Assembly (NCBI GenBank): GCA_021324175.1
Contig: JAJPJP010000053.1
Span: forward strand, 1-33,450
Source: Chitinophagia bacterium
GTDB taxonomy: Bacteria; Bacteroidota; Bacteroidia; Chitinophagales; Chitinophagaceae
Reading direction: 5' to 3'
DNA: 33,450 nucleotides
Each line of letters starts with the position of its first letter. The stretch's first letter is position 1. The notes under the pieces were generated by a model, which saw nothing but the letters and a program-made list of their open reading frames with translations, made no database searches and was not told where the DNA came from. Position numbers and translations under genes: made by a program. Below are positions 16,758 through 26,100 of this stretch, piece by piece.

Positions 16758-16970
16758 ATGCCAGATACTAAAACAGACAATAACAATTATGGTAAAATCG
16801 GAAATGACCTGCAAAGAGATCTTGGAGCAAAGGGGGGCCCGGCCTCAGGATTGGGAAGCCCTGACGCAAAGCATAGTATTTCGAGGCCTTACGACGAAGA
16901 TATTCAAACGCAACTTGCAGCGAAAAACAAGAGTAAAAGAAAACTGCAAAGGAATAACCAGAAAAAATGA
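16758..16970 (+). CDS. Small hydrophilic hypothetical protein
   Basis: The 70-aa frame (MPDTKTDNNNYGKIGNDLQR at the start) is very polar, Gly/Asn/Asp-rich in the first half and Lys/Arg-rich at the end (NKSKRKLQRNNQKK), so it is probably disordered. It follows the PfpI gene by 27 bases and is followed by a strong terminator, which favours a real co-transcribed gene. A +1 overlapping frame at 16789-16983 is a weaker alternative. No family is recognised; small basic-tailed proteins next to PfpI in stress operons are plausible, but this is context only. Confidence 0.55.
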   Translation: MPDTKTDNNNYGKIGNDLQRDLGAKGGPASGLGSPDAKHSISRPYDEDIQTQLAAKNKSKRKLQRNNQKK

Positions 16971-17003
16971 GGTCGTCGTCTGATTTTTATTTGAACATAA
17001 CAT

Positions 17004-17043
17004 GACTCCGGCGAGCGGTCGCTCCGCATGCCCGGAGTCTTTT
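17004..17043 (+). terminator. Intrinsic terminator of the PfpI operon
   Basis: GACTCCGG (17004-17011) pairs perfectly with CCGGAGTC (17032-17039). The 20-base loop contains a further GAGCG/CGCTC hairpin, and TTTTATT follows. It separates the PfpI pair from the oxidoreductase gene. Confidence 0.8.
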
Positions 17044-17062
17044 ATTAACCGCGATAAAACGT

Positions 17063-18004
17063 ATGAGCATGAAAGCAATTCAAATTCATGAATTCGGCGG
17101 CCCTGAGGTTCTAAAGTATGAAGAAGCACCTCGTCCGACACCGGCCCCCGATGAGATACTAATAAAAGTTTATGCAACGGGTGTTAACCCGGTTGATTGG
17201 AAAATTAGGGAAGGAGTCCGCAAGGAGCCAGCCACAACCAGGTTTCCATTAATTCCTGGATGGGATGTGTCCGGCGTGGTCGAAGAGACCGGCCCCGGGG
17301 TGGAGAATTTCAAAAAAGGAGATGAAGTGTACAGCAGGCCGGATATTAGCAAAAATGGAACTTACGCCGAATATGTTGCCGTGAAAGCCGACCAGGTCGG
17401 TCGCAAGCCCCGGTCAATCGATCACGTCAATGCCGCTGGCGTTCCGCTTGCGGGTTTAACGGCTTGGCAAGGACTATTTGATCACGGAAAATTGCGAGCC
17501 GGAGAAAAAGTACTCATTCTTGGTGCATCCGGAGGAGTCGGCAGTTTTGCAGTCCAGTTTGCGAAATGGAAAGGAGCTTATGTTATTGCAACATCGTCAG
17601 AGAGAAATGTCGATTTTCTCAAAAAACTGGGTGCAGATGAAGTTCTTGACTATAAGAAGGAAAATTTCGAAGAAAAATTGCACGATATTGACCTTGTCTT
17701 TGACACTGTTGGAGCTCAAACCCAGGCCCGGTCCATTCAGGTTTTAAAAAAAGGTGGAAGGCTGATCACCACAGTGAAACCCGAAAACGAAAGGGAAGCC
17801 AAAGACAAGAATATTCGACAGGAGGGCTATATGACCCAATCGCTTCCTTCCGAGTTAGATGAAATTGCGAATCTTATTGACTCGGGTAAAATAAAACCCG
17901 TTGTCTCAAAAGTATTCCAGTTGGATCAAGCCGCGGAAGCGCAGGAACTCAGCAAGGAAGGGCATGTGCGGGGCAAGATTGTTTTAAGAGTGATCAATGA
18001 ATGA
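17063..18004 (+). CDS. NADP-dependent alcohol dehydrogenase-like oxidoreductase (zinc-free MDR, quinone reductase type)
   Basis: The 313-aa protein is a medium-chain dehydrogenase/reductase without the structural or catalytic zinc ligands. It has the N-terminal GroES-like fold (MKAIQIHEFGGPEVLKYEE, then ILIKVYATGVNPVDWKIREG), FPLIPGWDVSGVVEETG at about 66 and the Rossmann motif VLILGASGGVGSFAVQFAK at about 149-167. The closing strand GKIVLRV is near the C-terminus. The AxGxxG-type motif with a following YVIATSSERN region suits NADPH. Relatives are quinone oxidoreductases and 2-alkenal reductases. ATG 17063 and ATG 17069 are both possible; the second (MKAIQIHEFG) is the family-like start. The gene stands alone after a terminator. 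Confidence 0.9.
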   Translation: MSMKAIQIHEFGGPEVLKYEEAPRPTPAPDEILIKVYATGVNPVDWKIREGVRKEPATTRFPLIPGWDVSGVVEETGPGVENFKKGDEVYSRPDISKNGTYAEYVAVKADQVGRKPRSIDHVNAAGVPLAGLTAWQGLFDHGKLRAGEKVLILGASGGVGSFAVQFAKWKGAYVIATSSERNVDFLKKLGADEVLDYKKENFEEKLHDIDLVFDTVGAQTQARSIQVLKKGGRLITTVKPENEREAKDKNIRQEGYMTQSLPSELDEIANLIDSGKIKPVVSKVFQLDQAAEAQELSKEGHVRGKIVLRVINE

Positions 18005-18242
18005 GTTAGGGTGAAACAATTCGCGCTTTGAAAATAAATGTATACGCGGAGGTGCGAATGATCGGCTTTGTTTTAATCTAATTAGCGGGACTGTGGCGTT
18101 ATATCTGATCTATATGAGGCTACAAAAAAGTAAGCTGTTGGTAGCACTTCTGCATAGACACAGAACCATTAATTTATTTCATTTTTAATGGATCAATCCC
18201 TGGAGGCAGGGTCAGTTGGACCGTGCCCTCTTCAGAATTGCG

Positions 18243-19352
18243 ATGACAGACATTAGTGTAAACCAGCGTGAGCTGCGGGCGATAATTGGTGAGACGATTT
18301 ACAGGCAAGGCCCGATATCGTTCTGTGAATTTATGGAGCGTTGCCTTTACACACCTTATTTTGGTTATTATTGCCAAGACCGGGAGCCAGTCGGAAGGAG
18401 CGGTGATTTCTACACCAGTGTTGAGGCAAGCAGCCTTTTCGGATTCGCAATTGCCCGGCAGCTGCAAGAAATGTGGAATATTCTGGGGCAGAACGAATTT
18501 ACGGTTCTAGAATATGGTGGTGGCAGCGGGCTTCTCTGCCGCGATATCCTGGAATGTTTGGCTATGGACAATCGCTTTTTCGAGCGTTTGACTTATTTTA
18601 TAGTTGATAAACGCCCCCCTCAAAAGGATCTGATTTGCGCATTTCCTCCTGGAAAGGTCGTCTATCTCGAAAACACTTCTGCTCTTGGAGTTTTCGAGGG
18701 ATGTGTCCTTTCGAATGAACTTATAGATAATTTCTCCTTTCACCGTGTCAAGGTGCAAAACGGCCTTAAGGAGATTTTTGTGGACTTTGACGGGACTTTC
18801 CACGAAGAGTTAAGATCAGCGAGCCAGGAATTGCTCGATTATTTTTCATTTTTAGAAGTTTCATTGCCGGATGGTTTTTCGACTGAGGTCAATTTAGAAC
18901 CGAAGTTTTGGCTTCGAGAGGTCAACGAACATTTGAATCGCGGTTTTGTTATGACTTTTGACTACGGCGGCAGTTCGGATGAATTATACAATTCGAGGAA
19001 AAATTCCGGTACAATGACGTGCTTCTATGATCACACGGTGAATTTTCGACCTTATGATCATATTGGTGAGCAAGACATCATGGCGCAGGTGAATTTTTCC
19101 GCTATTGAAAAGTGGGGCGAATTACTTGGGCTTATTTCCACGGGATATACGAACCAGCAATACTTTCTGCGCGCGCTGGGTCTCGCGGATACTATCCGAA
19201 TGCTGGAAGCCACAAAGATTGACCACCAAAAGGCGCATTTTTTCCTGCAGAAATTTTTAATGGAAATAGGAAATCGTGTCAAAGTGCTGGTTCAACAGAA
19301 AGATGTGGCTCTGACCAGGCTCTCGGGGATGCAATTTCCATTGCCCCTTTGA
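18243..19352 (+). CDS. MidA/NDUFAF7 family SAM-dependent methyltransferase
   Basis: From ATG 18243 the product is 369 aa (a TTG at 18216 in the same frame would add nine residues). It matches the MidA family (Methyltransf_28): PISFCEFMERCLYTPYFGYY at 24-43, GRSGDFYTSVEASSLFG at 51-67 and the SAM-binding loop VLEYGGGSGLLCRDIL at 88-103. YLENTSAL and VLSNELIDNFSFHRV follow (the family's SNELxDxxPxHR region), then FVMTFDYGGSSDELY. The mitochondrial homologue methylates an arginine of a complex I subunit; the bacterial substrate is not established. Methyltransf_28 proteins usually read GxGxG in the motif-I loop, and GGGSG fits. No operon partner is apparent. Confidence 0.88.
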   Translation: MTDISVNQRELRAIIGETIYRQGPISFCEFMERCLYTPYFGYYCQDREPVGRSGDFYTSVEASSLFGFAIARQLQEMWNILGQNEFTVLEYGGGSGLLCRDILECLAMDNRFFERLTYFIVDKRPPQKDLICAFPPGKVVYLENTSALGVFEGCVLSNELIDNFSFHRVKVQNGLKEIFVDFDGTFHEELRSASQELLDYFSFLEVSLPDGFSTEVNLEPKFWLREVNEHLNRGFVMTFDYGGSSDELYNSRKNSGTMTCFYDHTVNFRPYDHIGEQDIMAQVNFSAIEKWGELLGLISTGYTNQQYFLRALGLADTIRMLEATKIDHQKAHFFLQKFLMEIGNRVKVLVQQKDVALTRLSGMQFPLPL

Positions 19353-19851
19353 TGCAGTGCAGGCAACGTATTTTTCGCCAATTGAGGTTCGAGAAATCGG
19401 TAAACGTAAGGTATAAAAATTTGCGGCAGCTTATTTTCAATAAATACATTATCTTTATTCTACCCTTTGATTGTTTCTTCTTATTCTTTAGGATCCCACC
19501 TGGGACAGGACAGAACTAATAAATCAGGAGCCGAGATGCCTACATGCGTTGATTGAGCATTCATCATCGATTAATCATTTTTTCAAAATTATTAGGTATG
19601 CGTGAAGAGAAATCCTCCCGAGAGCAGATCCGTCTTTTGAGATCAAATAACGACGGGGAAAATAGAAAAAGAAAGGAAACCCACCCGCGGCACCCATTAA
19701 ATTTCATCAACGGCCTTGCGACGCAATCATCAGGAATGCGTGGTGTCAGACCTTCATTTAAGAGTCCTCGAAAAAAAGACCTCGTCATCGATGTTTGGTG
19801 CATAGAATAGGCCCGAACTAACTTGTTACCTCGATCAATCAAATCATTAGT
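19353..19851. other. Non-coding stretch between two methyltransferase genes
   Basis: About 500 bases without a convincing gene. A 70-codon plus-strand frame from ATG 19598 to 19810 encodes an Arg/Lys/Ser-rich product with no recognisable pattern, and the minus strand is also open there (19564-19842). Neither looks like a protein. A TACCCTTTG element near 19462 is one base too long for the -7 consensus. Confidence 0.4.
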
Positions 19852-20616
19852 ATGACGATCAGTCTCGAATCACTTCACCCTACCAGTAGGTTTTCAAACC
19901 GAGTAGAAAATTATGTAAAATACCGGCCCTCTTACCCTGACACGATCATAACATTTCTGGAAGAGACTGCCGGATTAACAAAGACAAGCTTAATTGCAGA
20001 TATTGGCTGTGGCACCGGGCTTTTTTCCGAGAAGCTTTTACAAGCACATTATCGTGTTATTGGCATCGAACCCAATGAAGAAATGCGAAAAGCGGCCCAG
20101 TATAAGTTGTCAGGTTACACGGATTTTATCTGCAAAAATGGGTGTGCTGAGAAATCAGGCCTTGACGCTGGCAGTATCGATCTGATTACCGTAGCGCAGG
20201 CATTTCACTGGATGGCCCCGCACGCTACAAAAAAAGAATTTTTTCGAATATTGAAACCGGGAGGAATCGTAGTCCTGGCGTGGAACGTTCGCAATAAGCA
20301 TACGCCGTTTCTGAAAGCATATGATGACTTACAGCGCCGATTCAGTATCGAGCGGAAGCCGTCCAGAATCGTAAACGACCACTCAATACGAGCTTTTTAT
20401 GAACCAAGAAAAGTCTACACAAAAAAGTTCCCTAATATTCAGGAATTGAATTTCGAATCGCTGAAGGGCCAGCTGCTTTCCTCTTCATTTATGCCGCTGC
20501 TAGGACATGCCCGCTATGATACAATGATTGATCAGCTTGCAAATATTTTTGTAAGGCACAATGCACGCGGGTATGTTCGGATGGAATATAATACTGAGCT
20601 TTTCTGGAATTTCTGA
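19852..20616 (+). CDS. Class I SAM-dependent methyltransferase
   Basis: The 254-aa protein has the start typical of this group (TSRFSNRVENYVKYRPSYPD, residues 11-30), motif I ADIGCGTGLFSEKLL at about 49-63, an acidic motif II (GIEPNEEM, about 72) and the AQAFHWM signature at about 113-119. KKEFFRILKPGGIVVLAWN follows, closing the Rossmann sheet. Proteins with this RF...Y...YRPxYP start and AQAFHWF box are annotated as Methyltransf_11 enzymes acting on small molecules; the substrate is unknown. It ends 14 bases before the convergent minus-strand gene. Confidence 0.87.
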   Translation: MTISLESLHPTSRFSNRVENYVKYRPSYPDTIITFLEETAGLTKTSLIADIGCGTGLFSEKLLQAHYRVIGIEPNEEMRKAAQYKLSGYTDFICKNGCAEKSGLDAGSIDLITVAQAFHWMAPHATKKEFFRILKPGGIVVLAWNVRNKHTPFLKAYDDLQRRFSIERKPSRIVNDHSIRAFYEPRKVYTKKFPNIQELNFESLKGQLLSSSFMPLLGHARYDTMIDQLANIFVRHNARGYVRMEYNTELFWNF

Positions 20617-20630
20617 GCCAGCGTAATAGC

Positions 20631-20942
20631 TTAATCGTATAGCTCGGGGTGCCTAAACAGAAAAGGAATCAGCCAGAACGCCAATAAACAGGAGATGCCT
20701 TCCAGGCCGAGAAACAACCCGCGTATGCCCGACAAGAGACTCCCGCTTTGATGACGGGTATCGGAAATCGTCACAATGATTAAAACTGCGAGGACCACTA
20801 GTCAGATAATCAGGAACCAATTTCCACTGTGGAGGACCTTTAGACTTAAGAAATAAGCAAATCCCGCTAAAGTCAGGAAGACGGGAATTGCAACAAAAAA
20901 TGATTTTGCCAAATTGACTGGTTCCTCGCAAGCTCTAATCAT
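20631..20942 (-). pseudogene. Small membrane protein gene interrupted by an in-frame TGA
   Basis: On the minus strand an ATG at 20942 opens a frame (MIRACEEPVNLAKSFFVAIP at the start) that meets TGA at codon 47 (20802-20804). It then runs on without another stop to TAA at 20631-20633, 103 sense positions in all. Both halves are clearly protein-like: helix 1 at about 15-34 (FFVAIPVFLTLAGFAYFLSL), helix 2 right after the stop (LVVLAVLIIVTI) and helix 3 near the end (CLLAFWLIPFLF). Without the TGA this is a three-to-four-helix membrane protein of about 103 aa. The ATG overlaps the stop of the upstream small membrane gene by eight bases, so the two would be translationally coupled. No family is recognised. 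Confidence 0.6.
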
Positions 20943-21090
20943 CCCCTCTCACAATCCTGGCGAAGATCAGGATCACTGTCAGTGGAAGGCAAACGTAGAG
21001 AAGAAAAGGCTGCTTAATCACAATCACCGCCAAAATTGAAAGTGCGAAAAAAAGTACGATCAAAACATATATTGTACTACTTATAGACAT
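20935..21090 (-). CDS. Small two-helix membrane protein
   Basis: ATG at 21090 gives a 51-aa minus-strand product beginning MSISSTIYVLIVLFFAL, with two hydrophobic segments (about residues 7-26 and 29-46) and the charged end RIVRGDD. It shares eight bases (ATGATTAG) with the start of the next minus-strand gene, an arrangement typical of a coupled operon. That coupling and the coherent hydrophobic pattern support a real gene despite its length. The family is unknown; small partners of this sort often form a complex with the adjacent membrane protein, here the TGA-interrupted one. Confidence 0.55.
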   Translation of the reverse strand: MSISSTIYVLIVLFFALSILAVIVIKQPFLLYVCLPLTVILIFARIVRGDD

Positions 21091-21195
21091 TTTCGATTGA
21101 ATTTGAACTTATTCTTTTGCATTTTTTTTCTCCGGAACCTTTCGTCTTCGCGCCGGGCTCCAGACAGTCCGACGACAATTGGCTGTTTGGATCAC

Positions 21196-21369
21196 TTACT
21201 TTTTTCCCGCTTCGGCTGTTTTTGACGCCGCGTTTTCATTTGGCTTTTCCCCCATAAATTATTTTTTGGCCTCGATAATTCCCGAATTTAGCAAGAAGCT
21301 CGTCTTGAGGGACGACCATTCTCCTTTTACGAACTTTTGGCGGCTTTCAGTCGTCATATTCGACTTCAT
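21196..21369 (-). other. Two tiny in-frame ORFs, possibly one decayed small gene
   Basis: On the minus strand ATG 21369 to TAA 21259 encodes 36 aa (MKSNMTTESRQKFVKGEWSS at the start). One codon later in the same frame, ATG 21255 to TAA 21196 encodes 19 aa (MGEKPNENAASKTAEAGKK). Both are hydrophilic and protein-like, while the opposing plus-strand frame (21179-21514) looks like their shadow. They may be one short gene split by a TAA. No family is recognised. The stretch 21370-21757 holds no gene that I can support. Confidence 0.22.
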
Positions 21370-21661
21370 CAGCGTAATTTGCGACGCGACAAGTGGGAAC
21401 GAACCGCCGCCGCGCGGAATTCTTTTTGCTCATTGTAATATTTTGAACAGGGGCAGGCCCCTCGCCCAAGCTCAAGAAACTTCTATGCCATTAAAAAGCA
21501 AGTCGAAAATTTAATGAGTGGGAATATAACGCAACAACAGGGTTGCTGTATCATGCACAAATGTCCACAACATGAAATAAGGTGGGCAGGCAACCGCTGC
21601 CCGTTCGTTCACCATGGCTAGAGTCTCTTTATAAGACGCTAATAAGACTCATCGAAGCGTA

Positions 21662-21678
21662 CTGATTTGCAAAATCAG
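21662..21678. repeat. Short hairpin resembling a tRNA anticodon arm
   Basis: CTGATTTGCAAAATCAG folds as a 5-bp stem with a seven-base loop TTGCAAA, as in the anticodon arm of a GCA (cysteine) tRNA. No matching acceptor, D or T arm is found around it, so it is not an intact tRNA gene. Confidence 0.3.
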
Positions 21679-21757
21679 AAACCCGCAATATCACACCGGT
21701 AATATTCCATTTTGCTGAACAGCGCTCAAATTATAGGAAGTTCGCTAAAGAGGCCTA

Positions 21758-21988
21758 TTAAGAGATATTAAGAGACTTGGACACGCCGTCTTTGGCCGAT
21801 TCATAACTATCTTTTAGTTGCTCGCCAACCTTCGTTGCTTTATTTAAGAGCTGTCCGGAAAATGCCCGTGCATGCTTAGCGAGTTTTTTCCGAGTTTTAT
21901 CTCCCCGCCGGGGAGCAACCAATATACCTGTAGCTACGCCAGCAGCCATCCCCATTAGAAATACCAGAAATGTTTTTGATCCGCTCAT
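21758..21988 (-). CDS. YtxH domain-containing protein
   Basis: The 76-aa protein has the YtxH pattern: an N-terminal hydrophobic, glycine-spaced helix (FLVFLMGMAAGVATGILVAP, about residues 7-26) followed by RRGDKTRKKL and an amphipathic, charged helical tail rich in A, K and S. Such proteins are membrane-anchored by the N-terminus with the tail in the cytoplasm and are often linked to general stress; their function is unknown. It is divergent from the gene at 22168, with about 180 bases between the starts. The frame on the same strand at 21897-22256 is a shadow. Confidence 0.85.
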   Translation of the reverse strand: MSGSKTFLVFLMGMAAGVATGILVAPRRGDKTRKKLAKHARAFSGQLLNKATKVGEQLKDSYESAKDGVSKSLNIS

Positions 21989-22167
21989 AATCGTGCTTTT
22001 TTAAATAGTAATCGAAAATCAGGCCATCCCGGTCAACCATGCCGCCTCGTATTTTTACCAACCTACAGTCAACCATTAACAAATTGATCACCCTAGCGCG
22101 ATAATTAATGGGAAGGCGGCCGGAAACGGTTTGGTATTTGTGGCCTTCTTCATATACATAGGCTGGA

Positions 22168-22413
22168 ATGGAATACGATCCTGCATTCAAACTCAAGAAT
22201 TTGCTCGTAGAAGAAATCCTAAAATTTATTGAAATGGTGGACTCCCGGGCAACCATTCAAGAACTCGAGGCGAAGCGAGACTGGATTAAAGGCATATTCA
22301 GATTACTTAGCGATAAAGACAAGGAAGAATTTTTAACGCTTTTTGGGGAAGATTTTCTGCACCAGCCTATTACTAATTTTGCAAGAAATAAGTTTGGCGA
22401 GCGAAAAAAATAA
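22168..22413 (+). CDS. Small hypothetical protein
   Basis: The 81-aa product (MEYDPAFKLKNLLVEEILKF at the start) is predicted to be helical and soluble, with heptad-like spacing of leucine and isoleucine and a basic end (ARNKFGERKK). It lies divergent to the YtxH gene and looks like a real gene by composition. No family is recognised. The spacing suggests its own promoter in the 180-base gap shared with YtxH. Confidence 0.6.
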   Translation: MEYDPAFKLKNLLVEEILKFIEMVDSRATIQELEAKRDWIKGIFRLLSDKDKEEFLTLFGEDFLHQPITNFARNKFGERKK

Positions 22414-22516
22414 GTCGTCCGCTGCGTTTTTTCCACAAATAGGATCACTTTTGGGCAGGCACGGAAAGCTGACGAATATGTATTCTTTCAAAGTGTAATG
22501 GCTTAATCTTCATGGG

Positions 22517-22960
22517 TTAAGGAATTTCGTTTCCGGTTAGCCATAGCAATGAAATAGCATTGACGATTTCTACAAGTTTCGCGAAAGAATCCGGCTTTGT
22601 AATAAAGCAACTGGCGCCAAGCTGATAACAACTTGCTTTGTCCCGGGGAAGATTGGAAGTGGTTAATACGACGACCGGAACTTGGCTGAACTTGCTGTTT
22701 CCGCGTATTTCTTTTAACGCCTGAAGACCCGTCAGGCCGGGCATATTCAAATCAAGGAGGACAAGGAGTGGTAGCGGATGCTCCTTGTTATGCATTGCAG
22801 AAAGTAGTTTTTGGGCACTTTCAAAATAAACGCATGCATTCTCGCCTTGGCATTCTGAAAAAGCTTCCTTTATAATTTGCCTGTCATCAGCATCATCGTC
22901 GACGATAAAAACTTTTTTCTGATATTGCTTTTCCATAATTCCAACCTGTTGATTTGTCAC
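22517..22960 (-). CDS. Single-domain response regulator (CheY/Rcp1-like)
   Basis: This 147-aa protein is a lone receiver domain: acidic triad D21-D22-D23 (FIVDDDADD), phosphoacceptor D70 in LLDLNMPG, T100 in VVLTTSN and K122 in FITKPD. The long beta-alpha loop after the acidic cluster and the spacing resemble Rcp1-type regulators that serve phytochrome or multi-sensor kinases. An internal ATG gives a start at residue 9 (MEKQYQKKVFIVDDD), closer to the usual family length. It has no output domain. It is divergent to the poly-HAMP kinase operon, with 215 bases between the starts, which makes it a probable phosphotransfer partner of those kinases. Confidence 0.9.
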   Translation of the reverse strand: MTNQQVGIMEKQYQKKVFIVDDDADDRQIIKEAFSECQGENACVYFESAQKLLSAMHNKEHPLPLLVLLDLNMPGLTGLQALKEIRGNSKFSQVPVVVLTTSNLPRDKASCYQLGASCFITKPDSFAKLVEIVNAISLLWLTGNEIP

Positions 22961-23175
22961 AATCTTATGAACTGAAAAAAATGTACCTCATATCTATGCA
23001 CGTAAAATTAAAATCACTACTTTTACCTGAACCCACTCTCAATAATACCGAAATCTTCGTGAAACCTTTGTCTCAGGGACAATGCTGCGCATTGCTGTAG
23101 AAAGGCGTGACGCCATTTTATGTTGTGCGATATTGGACTAATGCTGTATGCTATTTTAAAACTTAATTAACCGTC

Positions 23176-26100
23176 ATGACGACCCAAAAAAGTGCCCCAA
23201 CACTTTCCAGGCCTCGCGTGGAAGCCAACCACAATGGCCAAAAGTCAAAAACTAAGCCATTTAAAAAGCCTGCGCGGACTCCCCACACTGAAGAACCAGA
23301 TGCCGAAGATTACCGGATCATCCTGGCAGTCCTCAGCGAAGTTAAGAAAGGGAATTTTACAGTCAGAATGCCCATTGACAAATTTGGAATCCAGGGCAAG
23401 GTGTACGATACGTTAAATGACATCATAGCCCTAAACGAACAAATGATGCTGGAATTTACCAGGGCGGGGAATATAATTGGGAAGGAGGGAAAATTAACGC
23501 AGCGCATTGAATCCCCCAGTGCCAAAGGTTCCTGGAGCACTGGCGTCGAATCGCTTAACTCACTCATCTCTGATCTGGTTCATCCTACCATAGAAATTGC
23601 TCATGTTATCAGCTCCGTGGCAAAAGGCAACCTTTCACAACAAATGCCACTGGAAATCGGCGGCCACACGCTTAAAGGAGAATTTGCGCGAATTGCAAAG
23701 GAAGTGAATGACATGGTTCGCCAGCTTAATTTGTTTTCTATGGAAGTTACGCGAGTCGCACGCGAAGTAGGTTCTGAAGGGAAACTTGGTGGGCAGGCCA
23801 AGGTTAAAGGAGTAGATGGTGTATGGAAAGACCTTACTGATTCTGTAAACCAGATGGGGAGCAACCTAACAGCGCAGGTACGCAATATCGCCGAAGTGAC
23901 GACGGCGGTAGCCAAAGGAGACTTATCGAAGAAAATTACTGTGGACGTAAAAGGCGAGATCCTTGAATTGAAGAATACGATCAATACGATGGTTGACCAG
24001 CTGAATTCGTTTTCATCCGAAGTGACGCGTGTTGCGCTGGAGGTTGGTACTGAAGGTAAGCTGGGCGGGCAAGCGCAGGTAAAGGGAGTCGCGGGAACCT
24101 GGAAAGATCTCACTGACTCAGTCAACCAAATGGCCAGCAACCTGACTGGCCAGGTGAGGAATATTGCTGAGGTGACAACGGCTGTTGCCAAGGGCGATCT
24201 TTCGCGACAAATTACAGTGGACGTGAAGGGCGAGATCCTCGAATTGAAGAATACGATCAATACGATGGTTGACCAACTGAACTCGTTTTCTTCGGAAGTT
24301 ACGCGTGTAGCCCGTGAAGTAGGATCGGAAGGAAAGCTTGGCGGCCAGGCGAAGGTGAAAGGAGTCGGCGGCGTGTGGAAGGATTTGACCGATTCGGTGA
24401 ATCAAATGGCAAGTAACCTGACAGGCCAGGTAAGAAATATTGCGGAAGTTACAACGGCGGTGGCCAAGGGCGATTTATCGAGAAAGATTACTGTAGACGT
24501 GAAGGGGGAAATTTCCGAGTTGAAAAATACCATCAATACGATGGTCGACCAGTTGAATTCGTTTTCGTCGGAAGTGACACGCGTGGCGCTTGAAGTCGGC
24601 ACAGAAGGAAAACTCGGCGGCCAGGCGCAGGTAAAGGGAGTCGCAGGGACCTGGAAAGATCTCACCGATTCTGTAAACCAGATGGCGAGCAACCTGACCG
24701 GCCAGGTGAGAAATATTGCAGAAGTTACGACGGCGGTCGCTAAGGGCGACTTGTCGAGAAAAATCACCGTGGATGTGAAGGGAGAAATTCTCGAGCTGAA
24801 AAATACGATCAACACGATGGTCGACCAGCTGAATTCTTTTGGATCAGAAGTTACCCGCGTCGCACGTGAAGTAGGTTCTGAAGGCAAACTTGGCGGCCAG
24901 GCTGATGTTCCGGGCGTGGGGGGAACCTGGAAAGATCTGACCGATTCCGTTAACAAGATGGCGTCAAACCTGACCTCGCAGGTGCGAAATATTGCGGAAG
25001 TAACAACGGCTGTGGCAACCGGCGATTTGTCAAGAAAAATCGACGTGGACGTGAAAGGCGAGATCCTTGAATTGAAGAATACGATCAATACCATGGTTGA
25101 CCAGTTGCGCGGCTTTGCTTCTGAAGTTACCCGCGTGGCGCGCGAAGTCGGCTCAGAAGGAAAATTGGGCGGCCAAGCTGCAGTGGAGGGAGTCGGTGGC
25201 GTTTGGAAAGACCTGACAGATTCAGTCAACGGTATGGCAAGTAACCTGACAGGCCAGGTAAGAAATATTGCGGAAGTCACAACCGCAGTGGCAAAAGGGG
25301 ACCTTTCCAGAAAAATCACAGTGGATGTTAAAGGAGAAATCCTCGAGCTGAAAAATACCATCAATACAATGGTGGATCAACTTAATTCATTTGGTTCAGA
25401 GGTAACCCGCGTTGCGCGTGAAGTAGGTTCAGAAGGCAAACTCGGCGGTCAGGCGGATGTGCCTGGCGTCGGGGGGACATGGAAGGATTTGACAGATTCC
25501 GTTAATAAAATGGCATCCAACCTGACATCCCAGGTGCGCAATATTGCTGAAGTAACGACAGCTGTTGCTAACGGCGATCTTTCTCGCAAGATTACGGTGG
25601 ATGTTCAAGGAGAAATCCTGGAACTAAAAAATACGATCAATACCATGGTCGACCAATTGCGCGGGTTCGCCTCTGAAGTCACTCGTGTAGCGCGTGAGGT
25701 TGGAACCGAGGGAAAATTGGGCGGCCAGGCCAATGTCCCGGGGGTTGCGGGAACATGGAAGGACCTGACGGACTCAGTGAACCAAATGGCCGGCAACCTG
25801 ACTGACCAGGTGCGTAATATTGCTGAGGTTGCTGTTGCAGTGGCCAATGGCGACATGTCGAAAAAGATTACGGTAGACGTGCGGGGCGAAATCCTCCAAT
25901 TGAAGGAAACCCTGAATACCATGGTGGACCAGCTCCGCGCTTTTGCCTCTGAGGTCACACGCGTGGCAAGAGAAGTAGGAACGGACGGAAAACTCGGCGG
26001 CCAGGCGTTTGTCCCTGGCGTGGCGGGAACATGGAAAGATTTGACCGATTCAGTCAACCAGATGACCGGTAACCTTACAGCCCAGGTGCGCAATATTGCT

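Noticed and set aside
19553-19842. Opposing frames between the two methyltransferase genes
   Set aside because: Both are low in recognisable pattern and rich in Arg/Ser or aromatic residues; no neighbours, start context or motif supports either.
5938-20804. Recoding of TGA as a sense codon to explain two interrupted genes
   Set aside because: Many intact genes in the window end with TGA, tryptophan is encoded by TGG throughout, and no selenocysteine-type context is visible.
20653-20931. Minus-strand frame of 92 codons
   Set aside because: It is the wrong reading frame over the TGA-interrupted membrane gene, whose own frame is far more protein-like.
21179-21514. Plus-strand frame of 111 codons
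   Set aside because: Appears to be the shadow of hydrophilic minus-strand frames; patchy hydrophobic composition and no family pattern.
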